DNA of 64,000 bases from an uncultured Clostridia bacterium (GTDB lineage: Bacteria; Bacillota; Clostridia; Oscillospirales; Acutalibacteraceae): the NCBI GenBank assembly GCA_927362715.1, contig CAKMIX010000011.1:1-64000 (forward strand), written 5' to 3'. The notes under the pieces were generated by a model, which worked only from the letters and a program-made list of their open reading frames with translations, did not search any database and was not told the origin of the DNA. The position numbers and the translations under genes were made by a program. Of the stretch, positions 37,964 through 46,579 are shown piece by piece; the first letter of the stretch is position 1, and each line of letters starts with the position of its first letter.

Positions 37964-39136
37964 ATGAAGAGATTTTTGGTCGTGCTGCTTTGCGGATTGC
38001 TGCTTTGGTGCGCCGCCGTACCGGTATTTGCCGAAGAGCCTTCGACAAATACCGAGACGTTTCCCGCCATGCAGGTGGAAGTCAATGCCAAGGCCGCCGT
38101 GCTTATGGAGGCGAATACCGGCAGCGTGCTCATGGCAGCAAATGCGCATGAACAGTTGTTTCCTGCGTCCGTTACGAAGATCATGACGCTCCTTCTCGTT
38201 ATGGAAGCGGTCGAAAGCGGACAGATCGCACTTACCGACACCGTCACCGCCGGCGCCGAAGCAGTCAGCAAGGGCGGCTCGCAGATCTGGCTCGAGGAGG
38301 GCGAGCAGATGACGGTGGATGAGCTTATCAAGGCTGCGGCAGTCGCCAGCGCCAACGATGCGTGCGAGGCGCTCGGCGAATATGTCGCGGGCAGCAGCAC
38401 GGCGTTTGTAAAGCTGATGAACGAGCGCGCGCGGGAGCTTGGGATGCTGGATACCAATTTTGAGAACTGCACGGGGTTGGACGACACGACGGACACCCAC
38501 AAAACGAGCGCATATGACATCGCGCTGATGTCGCGCGAGCTTTTAAAGCATGAGCTCATCCGCGAGTATTCCACGATCTGGATGGATTCGCTGCGCGGCG
38601 GGGAAACGGAGCTTGTCAACACCAACCGCCTGGTGCGCTTTTACGACGGGATCACAGGGTTAAAGACCGGTACGACCTCCAAAGCGGGCTGCTGTGTTTC
38701 CGCGACCGCCGAACGCGACGGGCTGGAGCTTATTGCGGTCGTGCTCGGCAGCGACACGAGCGACGACCGCTTCAACGGTGCGCGCGCGATGCTCGATTGG
38801 GGGTTCGCCAATTACGAGGCACAGGCGCTTTCCGTAGATAAAACACGCATCCCGGCCGTCGGTGTGCTCGGCGGTACGGTGCCGTCCGTCATGCCCGTTA
38901 TCCCCGAAGCACAAAGCGTGGTGCTCAAAAAAGGTGCGTCGCAGGAGATCACGCAGGAGATCGACATGGCGGCGGAGGTCGCGGCGCCTGTAGAAAAAGG
39001 ACAGCTGCTCGGGTGGGTGTATTTTAAGCTCGACGGTGAAACCGTTTATACCTGCGACCTGCTTTGCGCCGAAGAGATCCCGCAACTCACGCTTTTAGAA
39101 GCGTTCCGCCGCGCTTTGCTCGCACTTTGCGGGTAA
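37964..39136 (+). CDS. D-alanyl-D-alanine carboxypeptidase (DacA/DacF-type)
   Basis: A 390-residue low-molecular-weight penicillin-binding protein that trims pentapeptides. A signal peptide covers residues 1-23 (cleavage near VFA). Active-site motifs are SVTK (S69-K72), SAN (S129-N131) and KTG (K234-G236). A PBP5-type beta domain follows and the C-terminus ends in a hydrophobic amphipathic stretch for membrane association. With spoIIR in the window a sporulation role (DacF) is possible but not shown. Confidence 0.92.
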   Translation: MKRFLVVLLCGLLLWCAAVPVFAEEPSTNTETFPAMQVEVNAKAAVLMEANTGSVLMAANAHEQLFPASVTKIMTLLLVMEAVESGQIALTDTVTAGAEAVSKGGSQIWLEEGEQMTVDELIKAAAVASANDACEALGEYVAGSSTAFVKLMNERARELGMLDTNFENCTGLDDTTDTHKTSAYDIALMSRELLKHELIREYSTIWMDSLRGGETELVNTNRLVRFYDGITGLKTGTTSKAGCCVSATAERDGLELIAVVLGSDTSDDRFNGARAMLDWGFANYEAQALSVDKTRIPAVGVLGGTVPSVMPVIPEAQSVVLKKGASQEITQEIDMAAEVAAPVEKGQLLGWVYFKLDGETVYTCDLLCAEEIPQLTLLEAFRRALLALCG

Positions 39137-39192
39137 AATGCCCGCCGCACCGCCGGGAAAGCAAGATTTTCTAAAAAATTCATAATTTCGTA

Positions 39193-39221
39193 TTGAAAAC
39201 AGAAGCGTTTTAGGATAGAAT
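39193..39221 (+). promoter_or_regulatory. Promoter for pgi
   Basis: TTGAAA (39193-39198), 17 bp, TAGAAT (39216-39221). The ~55-nt leader holds a perfect 7-bp hairpin (TGCCGCA/TGCGGCA, 39246-39262) that could protect the transcript end. Confidence 0.7.
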
Positions 39222-39283
39222 AAGAGCATAAAATTTATGGATTTTTGCCGCACGGTGCGGCAGCGAAAGGGAAACCCAAGGAC

Positions 39284-40624
39284 ATGACCATTCGATTTGA
39301 CACAAAATACGTGAACGGCTTTCTTTCCGAAAGCGATTTTGACGCGGTCGCCGCAGAGGCTGCCGCAGCGCATAAAGCGGTCCGCGAAAAAAGCGGCAAG
39401 GGCAACGACTTCCTCGGCTGGGTCGATCTGCCGGTAAATTACGATAAGGAAGAGTTCGTTCGCATCCAAAAGGCGGCGGAGAAGATCCGCTCCGACTCCA
39501 AGGTCCTTGTCGTCATCGGCATCGGCGGCAGCTATCTCGGCGCGCGTGCTGCGATCGAGTATTGCACCTCGCAGAACTACAACCTTGTGTGCAAGGATAC
39601 CCCCCAGATCTTTTTCTCCGGCAATTCCATCAGCGCTTCTACGCTCAACGAGATCGTCTCGCTTTGCGAGGGCAAGGACTTTTCCGTGAACGTGATCTCC
39701 AAGTCCGGCACAACTACGGAGCCGGCAGTGGCGTTCCGCGTGTTCCGCGAGCTTCTGGAGAAAAAGTACGGTAAACAGGAAGCCGCAAAGCGGATCTATG
39801 TCACCACCGATAAGGCGAAAGGTACGCTTAAAGCGCTTGCCGACCGCGAAGGGTATGAAACTTTTGTCGTGCCCGACGATGTCGGCGGCAGGTATTCCGT
39901 GCTCACAGCGGTCGGGCTTTTGCCGATCGCCGCGGCCGGTATTGATATTGAAAGCATGATGCAGGGCGCGCGCGACGCACGCGAAGCATATTCGAGCGAC
40001 GACCTTACTAAAAACGACTGCTGCAAGTATGCGGCGGCGCGCAACCTCTTGTACCGCAAGGGCAAGCGCGTGGAAATGATGGTCGCCTACGAACCGGATT
40101 ACACCATGATGAACGAGTGGTTCAAGCAGTTGTTCGGCGAGTCCGAGGGGAAAGACGGCAAGGGGCTGTTCCCCGCTTCCGCTGTGTTTTCCACGGATCT
40201 GCACTCCATGGGGCAGTATATCCAAGAGGGCGAGCGCCTGCTGTTTGAAACGGCGGTCATTTTCGAAAAACCGAAAACCGATCTGACCATTGCCGAGGAG
40301 ACCGAAAACGCAGACGGGCTCAATTTCCTTGCGGGCAAGACCGTGAGCTTCGTCAACCGCAAGGCGTTTGAGGGCACTGTGCTCGCGCATGTGGACGGCG
40401 GCGTGCCGAACCTCGTGCTGGAGCTTCCTGAGATGAACGCGTATACTTTCGGGTATCTCGTCTATTTCCTGGAAACCGCGTGCGCCGTTTCGGGTTATAT
40501 GCTCGGGGTCAACCCCTTTGACCAGCCCGGCGTTGAAAGCTACAAGAGCAACATGTTCGCGCTGCTGGGCAAGCCCGGTTATGAAGAAAAGACCAAGGCG
40601 CTCGAGGCACGTTTGCGCGGCTGA
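39284..40624 (+). CDS. pgi: Glucose-6-phosphate isomerase
   Basis: A 446-residue Firmicute-length PGI that interconverts glucose-6-P and fructose-6-P. The [16 protein letters not shown] block, the [14 protein letters not shown] sugar-phosphate loop and the C-terminal [11 protein letters not shown] signature with the catalytic-base region are present. ATG 39284 is chosen over the in-frame 39245 because family similarity starts here, although the RBS is only moderate (AAAGG, AAGGA). A small P-loop gene follows 57 nt downstream. Confidence 0.95.
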   Translation: MTIRFDTKYVNGFLSESDFDAVAAEAAAAHKAVREKSGKGNDFLGWVDLPVNYDKEEFVRIQKAAEKIRSDSKVLVVIGIGGSYLGARAAIEYCTSQNYNLVCKDTPQIFFSGNSISASTLNEIVSLCEGKDFSVNVISKSGTTTEPAVAFRVFRELLEKKYGKQEAAKRIYVTTDKAKGTLKALADREGYETFVVPDDVGGRYSVLTAVGLLPIAAAGIDIESMMQGARDAREAYSSDDLTKNDCCKYAAARNLLYRKGKRVEMMVAYEPDYTMMNEWFKQLFGESEGKDGKGLFPASAVFSTDLHSMGQYIQEGERLLFETAVIFEKPKTDLTIAEETENADGLNFLAGKTVSFVNRKAFEGTVLAHVDGGVPNLVLELPEMNAYTFGYLVYFLETACAVSGYMLGVNPFDQPGVESYKSNMFALLGKPGYEEKTKALEARLRG

Positions 40625-40681
40625 TTTTGTTCCGTTTTCCGCATTTTGCGGAGTACATATAAATTTACAGGAGGAGATTCT

Positions 40682-41101
40682 ATGGTATCTCTTATCATTG
40701 GGCACAAAGGCTCGGGAAAAACAAAGCTGCTGGTGGACAAGGTCAACGCCGCGATTGAAAAATCCGACGGCCATGTCATCTGCGTGGAAAAGGAGACAAA
40801 GCTTACATACGACGTCAACTACCGCGCGCGGCTCGTTGCGACCGACAGCTACTTTGTGTCCGGCTTTGACGCGTTTTACGGCTTCTTAAGCGGGCTCTGC
40901 GCCGGCGACCATGACATCACCGACATCTTTGTAGACGCCACCTTCCGCATCGGCGGCAGGGATTATGAGCAGCTTGCGGACTTTTTGAAAAAGGTAGACG
41001 ACCTTTCCAAAATGGCAGACACCAAATTCTGCTTCACCATTTCTACGGATCTGGAGAATCTCCCGGAGCGCATGTTCGCCTATTGCGAAAAGATCAACTG
41101 A
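40682..41101 (+). CDS. Small P-loop NTPase-like protein
   Basis: A 139-residue cytoplasmic protein with Walker A GHKGSGKT at residues 7-14 and a plausible Walker B-like IFVDATFRIGG near 82-92. It is too short for most ATPase families, and no other domain is visible. The Arg/Asp-rich middle and C-terminal ICFTIS-type strand fit a minimal RecA/KaiC-like core. AGGAGGAG just before ATG 40682 is a very strong RBS. It follows pgi and ends at a strong terminator, so the two are probably cotranscribed. Function unknown. Confidence 0.75.
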   Translation: MVSLIIGHKGSGKTKLLVDKVNAAIEKSDGHVICVEKETKLTYDVNYRARLVATDSYFVSGFDAFYGFLSGLCAGDHDITDIFVDATFRIGGRDYEQLADFLKKVDDLSKMADTKFCFTISTDLENLPERMFAYCEKIN

Positions 41102-41129
41102 CGGCGCAGTAGAATACCGAAGTTTTTAA

Positions 41130-41168
41130 GCGCACGTAAGCCCCAAGGGGCTTCGTGCGCCGTTTTTT
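41130..41168 (+). terminator. Terminator after the P-loop gene
   Basis: A long stem (GCGCACG...AGCCCC, 41130-41144, with GGGGCTT...GTGCGC, 41147-41160) followed by CGTTTTTT. Confidence 0.9.
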
Positions 41169-41232
41169 CACCGGGCAGGCTGCCGACAAACAGCGTATGC
41201 CTGTGGATTTTCCCAAAAACACAAACTTTTTG

Positions 41233-41261
41233 TTGACAAACCGAACCCGAGCCTATATAAT
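41233..41261 (+). promoter_or_regulatory. Promoter for yceD-rpmF
   Basis: TTGACA (41233-41238), 17 bp, TATAAT (41256-41261): perfect consensus with optimal spacing, as expected for a ribosomal-protein transcript. Confidence 0.9.
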
Positions 41262-41288
41262 ATTTGTTGCGTTAAGACGAGGTATGGT

Positions 41289-41774
41289 ATGTTTTTGGAT
41301 TTAGAGCCTGTTTTTAACAACATCGGGGCGCGGCTGCCGTTCGCGTATGCGTTCGTGCCTGCCGACAGCGGCATTTCCGAATCCGTCGAGGTTTCGGGCG
41401 CGGTGGAAAACCGTGCGGGCATCGTGACCCTTTCGGCTTCGGTCTCCTTTACCCATGAGACGGTGTGTGACCGCTGCTTAAAGCCTTTACGGGTCCCTTT
41501 TCAAAAGCAGTTTTCCCATGTGCTCGTGCAAACACTTGCGGATGAGGACGATGACGAGTTCATAGAAGTGCAGGATCTGCATTTCGATTTGGATTCGCTT
41601 GTGCGTGAGGATATTTTGCTTACGCTTGAGCCCAAAACGCTTTGCAAGCCGGATTGCAAAGGGCTTTGCCCTATGTGCGGCGCCGACTTGAACGAAACGG
41701 CGTGCAGCTGTAAAAAACCTACGGATCCACGGCTTGCGGTTTTGCAGCAGCTGCTGACAGATGAAATTTCGTAG
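41289..41774 (+). CDS. DUF177/YceD family protein
   Basis: A 161-residue YceD-type protein, the usual partner upstream of rpmF; family members have been linked to 23S rRNA or ribosome assembly. Conserved Cys residues appear as CDRCLKPL near 56-63 and in the C-terminal CKPDCKGLCPMCG block, perhaps binding a metal. ATG 41289 lies 7 nt after GAGG and only ~20 nt from the predicted transcript start. rpmF follows 22 nt downstream. Confidence 0.9.
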   Translation: MFLDLEPVFNNIGARLPFAYAFVPADSGISESVEVSGAVENRAGIVTLSASVSFTHETVCDRCLKPLRVPFQKQFSHVLVQTLADEDDDEFIEVQDLHFDLDSLVREDILLTLEPKTLCKPDCKGLCPMCGADLNETACSCKKPTDPRLAVLQQLLTDEIS

Positions 41775-41796
41775 ATCAAGATAAGGAGAGCTTACT

Positions 41797-41982
41797 ATGG
41801 CAGTACCGAAGAGAAGAGTTTCCAAAGCGAGACGCGACAAGAGACGTTCCAATGTTTGGAGAATGACCGCGCCTGAGCTTCAGAAGTGCCCGCATTGCGG
41901 CGAATACAAAAGGACGCACAGAGTCTGCGCTGCCTGCGGCTATTACAACGGCCGTCAGGTCGTCGTCAAGGAAGAGGCTTAA
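41797..41982 (+). CDS. rpmF: Ribosomal protein L32
   Basis: A 61-residue L32 with the typical MAVPKRRVSKARRDKRR start. The zinc ribbon is intact: CPHC (31-34) and CAAC (44-47), so this is the Zn-containing form. AAGGAGA lies about 8 nt upstream of ATG 41797. Confidence 0.97.
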   Translation: MAVPKRRVSKARRDKRRSNVWRMTAPELQKCPHCGEYKRTHRVCAACGYYNGRQVVVKEEA

Positions 41983-42013
41983 ACTGCGGCAAAATTCGCG
42001 TAAAAGTCAAAAG

Positions 42014-42044
42014 GGCGGAGAAGTGCAGTCTTCCCCGCCTTTTT
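42014..42044 (+). terminator. Terminator after rpmF
   Basis: GGCGGAGAAG (42014-42023 region) pairs with CTTCCCCGCC (one mismatch), followed by TTTTT at 42040-42044. Confidence 0.8.
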
Positions 42045-42069
42045 CTCGTGTGTGAAAGGGGGCGGCAAT

Positions 42070-43380
42070 ATGGCAGTCCAAATTAAAGCGGTACGGCGGT
42101 TTTCCCGCTGCTGGCTTGCAGGCGTTCGCGCGGGGGACAGACTCCTGACCGTGGACGGCAAGGAAATTGAAGATATTTTGGATTATGATTTCTATATGAG
42201 CTTCGCACCCGTCACCATGGAATTCTCCTGCCGCGGCGGCAAGATACGGCACGTGCATATGCCAGCGGCAGACACCGGGCTATCCTTTGAAACGTATCTC
42301 ATGGACAAGCAGCAGCACTGTAAAAACAAGTGCATCTTCTGCTTTATCGACCAGCTCCCGCCCGGTATGCGCGAAAGCCTGTATTTTAAGGATGACGACT
42401 CGCGCCTTTCTTTCCTGTTCGGCAATTACATCACGCTGACGAATATTTCCGAGCACGAGATCGAACGCATTATCGCCATGCACATCAGCCCCGTCAACAT
42501 TTCCGTGCATACTATGAACCCGGCGCTTCGCGTCAAAATGATGGGCAACCCCCACGCAGGCGAAGCGCTTTCCGTCCTAACACGCTTCGCCGAGGCGGGC
42601 ATTCAAATGAATACCCAGCTTGTGCTGTGCCCCGGCATCAATGACGGGAAGGAACTGGAATACAGCCTTAGAGAGCTCGGTAAGCTCTACCCGGCGGTGC
42701 AAAGCATCGCCGCCGTTCCCGTGGGGCTGACGCGCTACCGCGAGGGGCTTTTCCCGATCCAACCGTATACCGAAGAGGCGGCAGGGGAAGTGATCGATGT
42801 GATCGAACGCTTTTCGTCGGATTTCAAAGCGCACCACGGCGTGCGGCTTTGCTACCCGGCGGATGAGTTTTTCCTCAAAGCCAGCCGTCCGATGCCCGGC
42901 GGCGACTATTACGACGGCTATCCGCAGCTCGATAACGGCGTAGGGCTTTGGACTTCGCTGCGCGAGGAATTTTACGAAGCGCTGTGCGCATGCACAGCTG
43001 TTTCAAAATATTCAAAACTCACCTTGGCAACAGGCGCGGCCGCGTACCCGCTCCTGCAGGAGCTTTGCACCGCCGCCGCTGAAAAGATCGGCTGTGAGAT
43101 TCAGGTCGTTGCGATCGAAAACCGCTTCTTCGGCGAGCATATCACCGTCGCAGGCCTGCTTACAGGGCAGGATCTGCTCGAACAGCTTGCGGGTGTGGAA
43201 TTGGGAGAAGCGCTGCTCATCCCGCTCGTGATGACGATCGACTACACGTCCCGTCCTACCGAGAACAACAAATTTTTAGACGATATCACCGTAAAAGAAG
43301 CGCAAGCCCGCCTCGGCGTGCCCGTTATCCCGACGGGCAGCAACGGGCAGGAGCTGCTTCAAAATCTTTTGGGAGAGTGA
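42070..43380 (+). CDS. DUF512 radical-SAM-like protein with PDZ domain
   Basis: A 436-residue protein of the DUF512 family. An N-terminal PDZ-like segment (residues ~1-60) precedes a putative radical-SAM Fe-S motif CKNKCIFC (C84, C88, C91). A TIM-barrel-like core and the C-terminal DUF512 domain follow. The reaction is not established. AAAGGGGG precedes ATG 42070; an earlier in-frame start at 42052 lies in the RBS region. It sits directly upstream of der (4-nt gap), a conserved arrangement in Clostridia. Confidence 0.88.
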   Translation: MAVQIKAVRRFSRCWLAGVRAGDRLLTVDGKEIEDILDYDFYMSFAPVTMEFSCRGGKIRHVHMPAADTGLSFETYLMDKQQHCKNKCIFCFIDQLPPGMRESLYFKDDDSRLSFLFGNYITLTNISEHEIERIIAMHISPVNISVHTMNPALRVKMMGNPHAGEALSVLTRFAEAGIQMNTQLVLCPGINDGKELEYSLRELGKLYPAVQSIAAVPVGLTRYREGLFPIQPYTEEAAGEVIDVIERFSSDFKAHHGVRLCYPADEFFLKASRPMPGGDYYDGYPQLDNGVGLWTSLREEFYEALCACTAVSKYSKLTLATGAAAYPLLQELCTAAAEKIGCEIQVVAIENRFFGEHITVAGLLTGQDLLEQLAGVELGEALLIPLVMTIDYTSRPTENNKFLDDITVKEAQARLGVPVIPTGSNGQELLQNLLGE

Positions 43381-43384
43381 GGCT

Positions 43385-44728
43385 ATGGCACGTCCCGTGG
43401 TTGCGATCGTCGGCAGACCCAATGTCGGCAAGAGCACTCTGTTCAACAAATTGGTCGGTAAACGGCTGTCCATCGTGGACGATACGCCCGGCGTCACACG
43501 CGACCGTATTTTCGGCGACTGCGAGTGGCTCGGGCATCATATGCTGCTTGTGGATACGGGCGGTATAGAGCCGTATTCCGACGATGTGATCCTTTCGCAA
43601 ATGCGCACGCAGGCACAGCTTGCCGTCGAGAGCGCGGATGTGATCGTGCTGGTCACGGATCTGCGCACGGGCGTGACCGCAACGGATGAGGACGTTGCCG
43701 CCATGCTGCAAAAAAGCGGCAAGCCTATCGTGCTTTGCGTCAACAAATGCGATACCGTCGGCGAAGTGCCCGCCGAGTTTTACGAGTTTTATAATTTGGG
43801 GCTCGGCGACCCGGTCGCGGTTTCCTCCGTACATGGACACGGCACGGGCGATCTGCTCGACGCCGTGCTGGCGCTCCTGCCCACCGAGGCAGGGGAGGAG
43901 GAAGACGACGATACCGTGCGTGTCGCCGTGATCGGTAAGCCCAACGTCGGCAAATCATCGCTGGTCAACGCCCTGACGGGCGAGAACCGTGCAATCGTCT
44001 CCAATATCGCGGGCACTACGCGCGACGCGACGGATACACGGCTTGAAAACGAGCATGGCAAATTTGTGCTTATCGATACCGCCGGGCTTCGCCGCAAAAG
44101 TAAGGTGGAGGACAAGATCGAAAAATATTCCGTCCTGCGCGCGCAAATGGCGGTCGAGCGCGCCGATGTGTGCGTCATTCTCATTGATGCGACCGAAGGC
44201 TTTACCGAGCAGGATTCCAAGGTCGCAGGTATTGCACACGAAATGGGCAAGGCGTGCATCATCGCCGTCAATAAGTGGGATGCCGTCGCGAAAGACGGCG
44301 CGACCATGGATCGCGAGCGCAAAAAGCTGATGAACGATTTTGCGTTCATGAGCTATGCCCCGATCATCTTTATTTCCGCAAAAACGGGGCAGCGGCTTGA
44401 CCGCCTTTTGGAGCTTATCAAATTCGTTGATACGCAAAACGCCATGCGCATTTCCACGGGCAAGCTCAACGAGGTGCTTGCCGACGCCACCTTGCGCGTG
44501 CAGCCTCCCACCGATAAGGGCAGGCGTTTGAAGATCTATTATATGACCCAGGCTTCCACGCGCCCGCCCACATTTGTATGTTTTGTCAACCGCAAGGACC
44601 TGTTCCATTACAGCTACCAGCGGTATATCGACAACCGCATCCGCGAGGTGTTCGGGCTTGAGGGCACGCCCACGCGCTACATCATCCGTGAGCGCGAAAG
44701 CAAGGGCGGCAAAAAGGATACGAAATGA
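43385..44728 (+). CDS. der: Ribosome biogenesis GTPase Der (EngA)
   Basis: A 447-residue double GTPase for 50S assembly. The first G domain starts at GRPNVGKS (10-17) and the second at GKPNVGKS (184-191), each with DTAG/DTGG switch motifs. Between them is a short acidic linker (EAGEEEDDD). The C-terminal KH-like domain includes GRRLKIYYMTQ. Its stop overlaps the trmO start (ATGA). Confidence 0.97.
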   Translation: MARPVVAIVGRPNVGKSTLFNKLVGKRLSIVDDTPGVTRDRIFGDCEWLGHHMLLVDTGGIEPYSDDVILSQMRTQAQLAVESADVIVLVTDLRTGVTATDEDVAAMLQKSGKPIVLCVNKCDTVGEVPAEFYEFYNLGLGDPVAVSSVHGHGTGDLLDAVLALLPTEAGEEEDDDTVRVAVIGKPNVGKSSLVNALTGENRAIVSNIAGTTRDATDTRLENEHGKFVLIDTAGLRRKSKVEDKIEKYSVLRAQMAVERADVCVILIDATEGFTEQDSKVAGIAHEMGKACIIAVNKWDAVAKDGATMDRERKKLMNDFAFMSYAPIIFISAKTGQRLDRLLELIKFVDTQNAMRISTGKLNEVLADATLRVQPPTDKGRRLKIYYMTQASTRPPTFVCFVNRKDLFHYSYQRYIDNRIREVFGLEGTPTRYIIRERESKGGKKDTK

Positions 44729-45441
44729 CCGCGCAGAAAGAAAACACCGTCCCCATGCGCATCATCGCGCATATTCGAACGGATTTTCCCGAAAAATTCG
44801 GCGTGCCGCGCCAAAGCGGCGTAGTCGAAACGCTGCGGGGGAAAATCGTGTTCGAGCCGGAATTCCGCAATGCGGACGCGCTGCGCGGGATAGACGGCTT
44901 TTCGCACCTGTGGCTATTGTGGCAGTTCTCCGAAAATCCGCAAAAGTCGTGGTCGCCCACCGTCCGCCCGCCGAAGCTCGGCGGCAACCGGCGCATGGGT
45001 GTGTTTGCCACGCGCTCGCCGTTCCGTCCGAACCCGCTGGGGCTTTCCTGCGTGCGGCTTGAAAAAGTGGATTTGCATACGCCGAACGGGCCCATATTGG
45101 TTGTAACGGGCGCGGATATGACCGACAACACGCCGATCTTCGACATCAAGCCCTATGTACCGTATGCGGACGCGCATCCAAAGGCCTGCGGCGGCTTTGC
45201 CGTACCGCCCGCGGAAGTGCATTTGCAGGTGGATTTCCCGCAAGCGCTTTTGGAAAAGTTGCCCGAAGAAAAACGTGAAACGCTCATAAACGTGCTCGCG
45301 CAGGATCCGCGACCGGGATACCGGCAGGAGGATGTGCGGGTATACGGCTTTCCGTTCGCAGGCTTTGAGATCCGATTTACGGTATACGGCAAAACGCTCA
45401 CGGTCTGCGCAGTTGAAAAAATGGCGAACAGCGGCTTGTAA
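44725..45441 (+). CDS. trmO: tRNA (t6A37)-methyltransferase TrmO
   Basis: A 238-residue TrmO/YaeB-type SAM methyltransferase that makes m6t6A37 in some tRNAs. The family beta-barrel signature is clear: GIDGFSHLWLLWQF near 53-66 and GVFATRSPFRPNPLGLS near 93-109, the SAM-binding region. ATG 44725 overlaps der by four bases, so translation is coupled. Confidence 0.9.
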   Translation: MTAQKENTVPMRIIAHIRTDFPEKFGVPRQSGVVETLRGKIVFEPEFRNADALRGIDGFSHLWLLWQFSENPQKSWSPTVRPPKLGGNRRMGVFATRSPFRPNPLGLSCVRLEKVDLHTPNGPILVVTGADMTDNTPIFDIKPYVPYADAHPKACGGFAVPPAEVHLQVDFPQALLEKLPEEKRETLINVLAQDPRPGYRQEDVRVYGFPFAGFEIRFTVYGKTLTVCAVEKMANSGL

Positions 45442-45494
45442 TTTTACAGAAGCCGTGGTATCCTAACAACGAAACCAAAAAAGGAGAAACGCAT

Positions 45495-45746
45495 ATGTTG
45501 GAATACCGTTATGACACGCAGCTGCTCATCGAGGGCGAGGATCTCGATGAGGACGCCATCCACGACTACTTTTTAGAACATTTCAAGGGCGACTGCCTGC
45601 TGGCTGTCGGCGACGAGGATCTCATCAAGATCCATTTCCACACCAACGAGCCGTGGAAGGTGCTGGAATACTGCTCGACGCTCGGCGAGATCTATGACAT
45701 TGTCGTTGAGGATATGGACAGGCAGGAGCGCGGTTTAAAGGGCTGA
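45495..45746 (+). CDS. Stand-alone FakA middle-domain-like protein
   Basis: An 83-residue protein resembling the middle domain of fatty acid kinase FakA/YloV. The block GDEDLIKIHFHTNEPWKVLEY matches the family VVGDD-LVKVHVHTNxPGxVLEY region, including the His-x-His (H47, H49) that binds zinc in FakA. The preceding family YCTEF motif reads YDTQL here, so the Cys ligand is replaced. Neither the DhaL kinase nor the C-terminal domain is present. AAAGGAG supports ATG 45495. It is followed by a DUF6054-like gene. Function unknown; a fatty-acid-kinase link is inference. Confidence 0.75.
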   Translation: MLEYRYDTQLLIEGEDLDEDAIHDYFLEHFKGDCLLAVGDEDLIKIHFHTNEPWKVLEYCSTLGEIYDIVVEDMDRQERGLKG

Positions 45747-45766
45747 GCAAAGCGGGGGGCAGAGCT

Positions 45767-46105
45767 ATGGCAAAACTCGAAGCGACGCTGCACGGGGATT
45801 TTCAGGCAATCGTTTCGGATTTGGAAAATGAAATCATGCAGGGCAGTGCTTCCGCGTCCAAAGAGGATTCGGTTTTATATGAGAAAAACGGCGTGCGGTG
45901 CTATACCGGGGTTTTCGAGCGGTACAGCTACACGGGCGGCAACCGTGTGAGCATGACCGTTACGCTGTTCGGGGATGACACATCGTCTGATTTGTGCGTG
46001 ATCACCTCCGGCGGCAGCAGGGGGATGTTCTTTAAGTGGAACACCATCGGCGAGGAATCGTTTTTGGAAACCATCGAAGCCTGCGTGAAAAAGTACGAGG
46101 CGTGA
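45767..46105 (+). CDS. DUF6054-like small protein
   Basis: A 112-residue cytoplasmic protein. The FERYSYTGGNRVSMTVTLF and ITSGGSRGMFFKWNT blocks resemble a clostridial family I recall as DUF6054; this name should be checked. No signal peptide, membrane helix or catalytic motif is visible. GGGG/GAG upstream (about 45755-45762) precedes ATG 45767. It lies 20 nt after the FakA-M-like gene and may be cotranscribed. Confidence 0.65.
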   Translation: MAKLEATLHGDFQAIVSDLENEIMQGSASASKEDSVLYEKNGVRCYTGVFERYSYTGGNRVSMTVTLFGDDTSSDLCVITSGGSRGMFFKWNTIGEESFLETIEACVKKYEA

Positions 46106-46125
46106 CCGAAATTTGCCGTCAAATC

Positions 46126-46154
46126 TTGACAACGGCATTTTTTTGGTTCATAAT
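46126..46154 (+). promoter_or_regulatory. Promoter for the M-box/mgtE transcript
   Basis: TTGACA (46126-46131), 17 bp, CATAAT (46149-46154), ending about 20 bp before the conserved M-box core. Confidence 0.7.
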
Positions 46155-46169
46155 AGCTTTTGCAAAAAA

Positions 46170-46318
46170 CAATATCGGTAGGTAAGGCTCCCACAGGGAT
46201 ACGGGCTGCTGCCGCGAAACGGTGGAGACACCGTCAGCAGGTCAACAGGGCACATCGAAAGCGAAGGTGTGCTTTAATGCAGTTTCATCGCCCTCTGAAG
46301 CTAAAGCTTGAACGAAAA
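46170..46318 (+). ncRNA. M-box (ykoK) magnesium riboswitch aptamer
   Basis: The RNA shows the conserved M-box blocks in order: GGTAAGGCTCCCACAGGGAT, CTGCTGCCGCGAAAC, GGAGACACC, GGTCAACAGGGCAC, TTTAATGC, and CTCTGAAGCTAAAGCTTGAAC. M-box RNAs bind Mg2+ and lower expression of Mg2+ transporters when Mg2+ is plentiful. Here it precedes a terminator and mgtE, which fits. Edges are approximate. Confidence 0.92.
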
Positions 46319-46366
46319 CATAGTGCGCATACCGTCTTATTTTCGTTCGGCGGTATGCGCTTTTTT
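46310..46366 (+). terminator. M-box expression platform: terminator and antiterminator
   Basis: Terminator: GCGCATACCG (46325-46334) pairs perfectly with 46351-46360, followed by TTTTTT. Competing helix: GAACGAAAA (46310-46318) is perfectly complementary to 46340-46348 in the terminator loop. The two cannot form together. Because 46310-46318 overlaps the aptamer's 3' edge, Mg2+ binding would free the terminator. Confidence 0.8.
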
Positions 46367-46399
46367 GCGATTTGATTTTAAATTTGTGAGGTGAAACGA

Positions 46400-46507
46400 A
46401 TGGACACGGGAAGCACCAAAGGCACAGACCCGAAACCACCGCGAAGTAAGCGGCGGGAAGCGGCTGCTTTTCGTGCCGCCGTTTCGGAAATACGGCAGCG
46501 GATCTGA
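46400..46507 (+). CDS. Possible 35-codon leader peptide before mgtE
   Basis: A 35-codon ORF lies after the M-box terminator and 72 nt before mgtE. GAGGTG (46388-46393) is 6 nt from ATG 46400, a good RBS. The peptide begins MDTGSTKGTDPKPPRSK, with an acidic residue next to proline and three prolines at positions 11, 13 and 14, then turns strongly basic. Enteric MgtL is also a short proline-rich peptide whose poor translation at low Mg2+ induces the transporter. The resemblance is suggestive only; the ORF could be fortuitous. Confidence 0.4.
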   Translation: MDTGSTKGTDPKPPRSKRREAAAFRAAVSEIRQRI

Positions 46508-46579
46508 TCCACTGCCCCTAAAGGTCTTGTGCTTTGTTTCCTGATTACGCAAACATATGATCCACGGGAGGGAAACAAA

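Noticed and set aside
39095-40774. Long antisense open frames (also 50234-52321, 52891-54258, 19828-21114, 24980-26242, 46337-47812)
   Set aside because: They lie opposite strongly supported genes (pgi, adhE, hydrogenase, gdpP-dnaB, ftsH, mgtE), show His/Arg-rich biased composition and no recognisable domain. They are typical mirror frames of GC-rich codon usage.
46160-46375. 71-codon open frame across the M-box
   Set aside because: It overlaps the conserved riboswitch and terminator, so the RNA structure explains the sequence.
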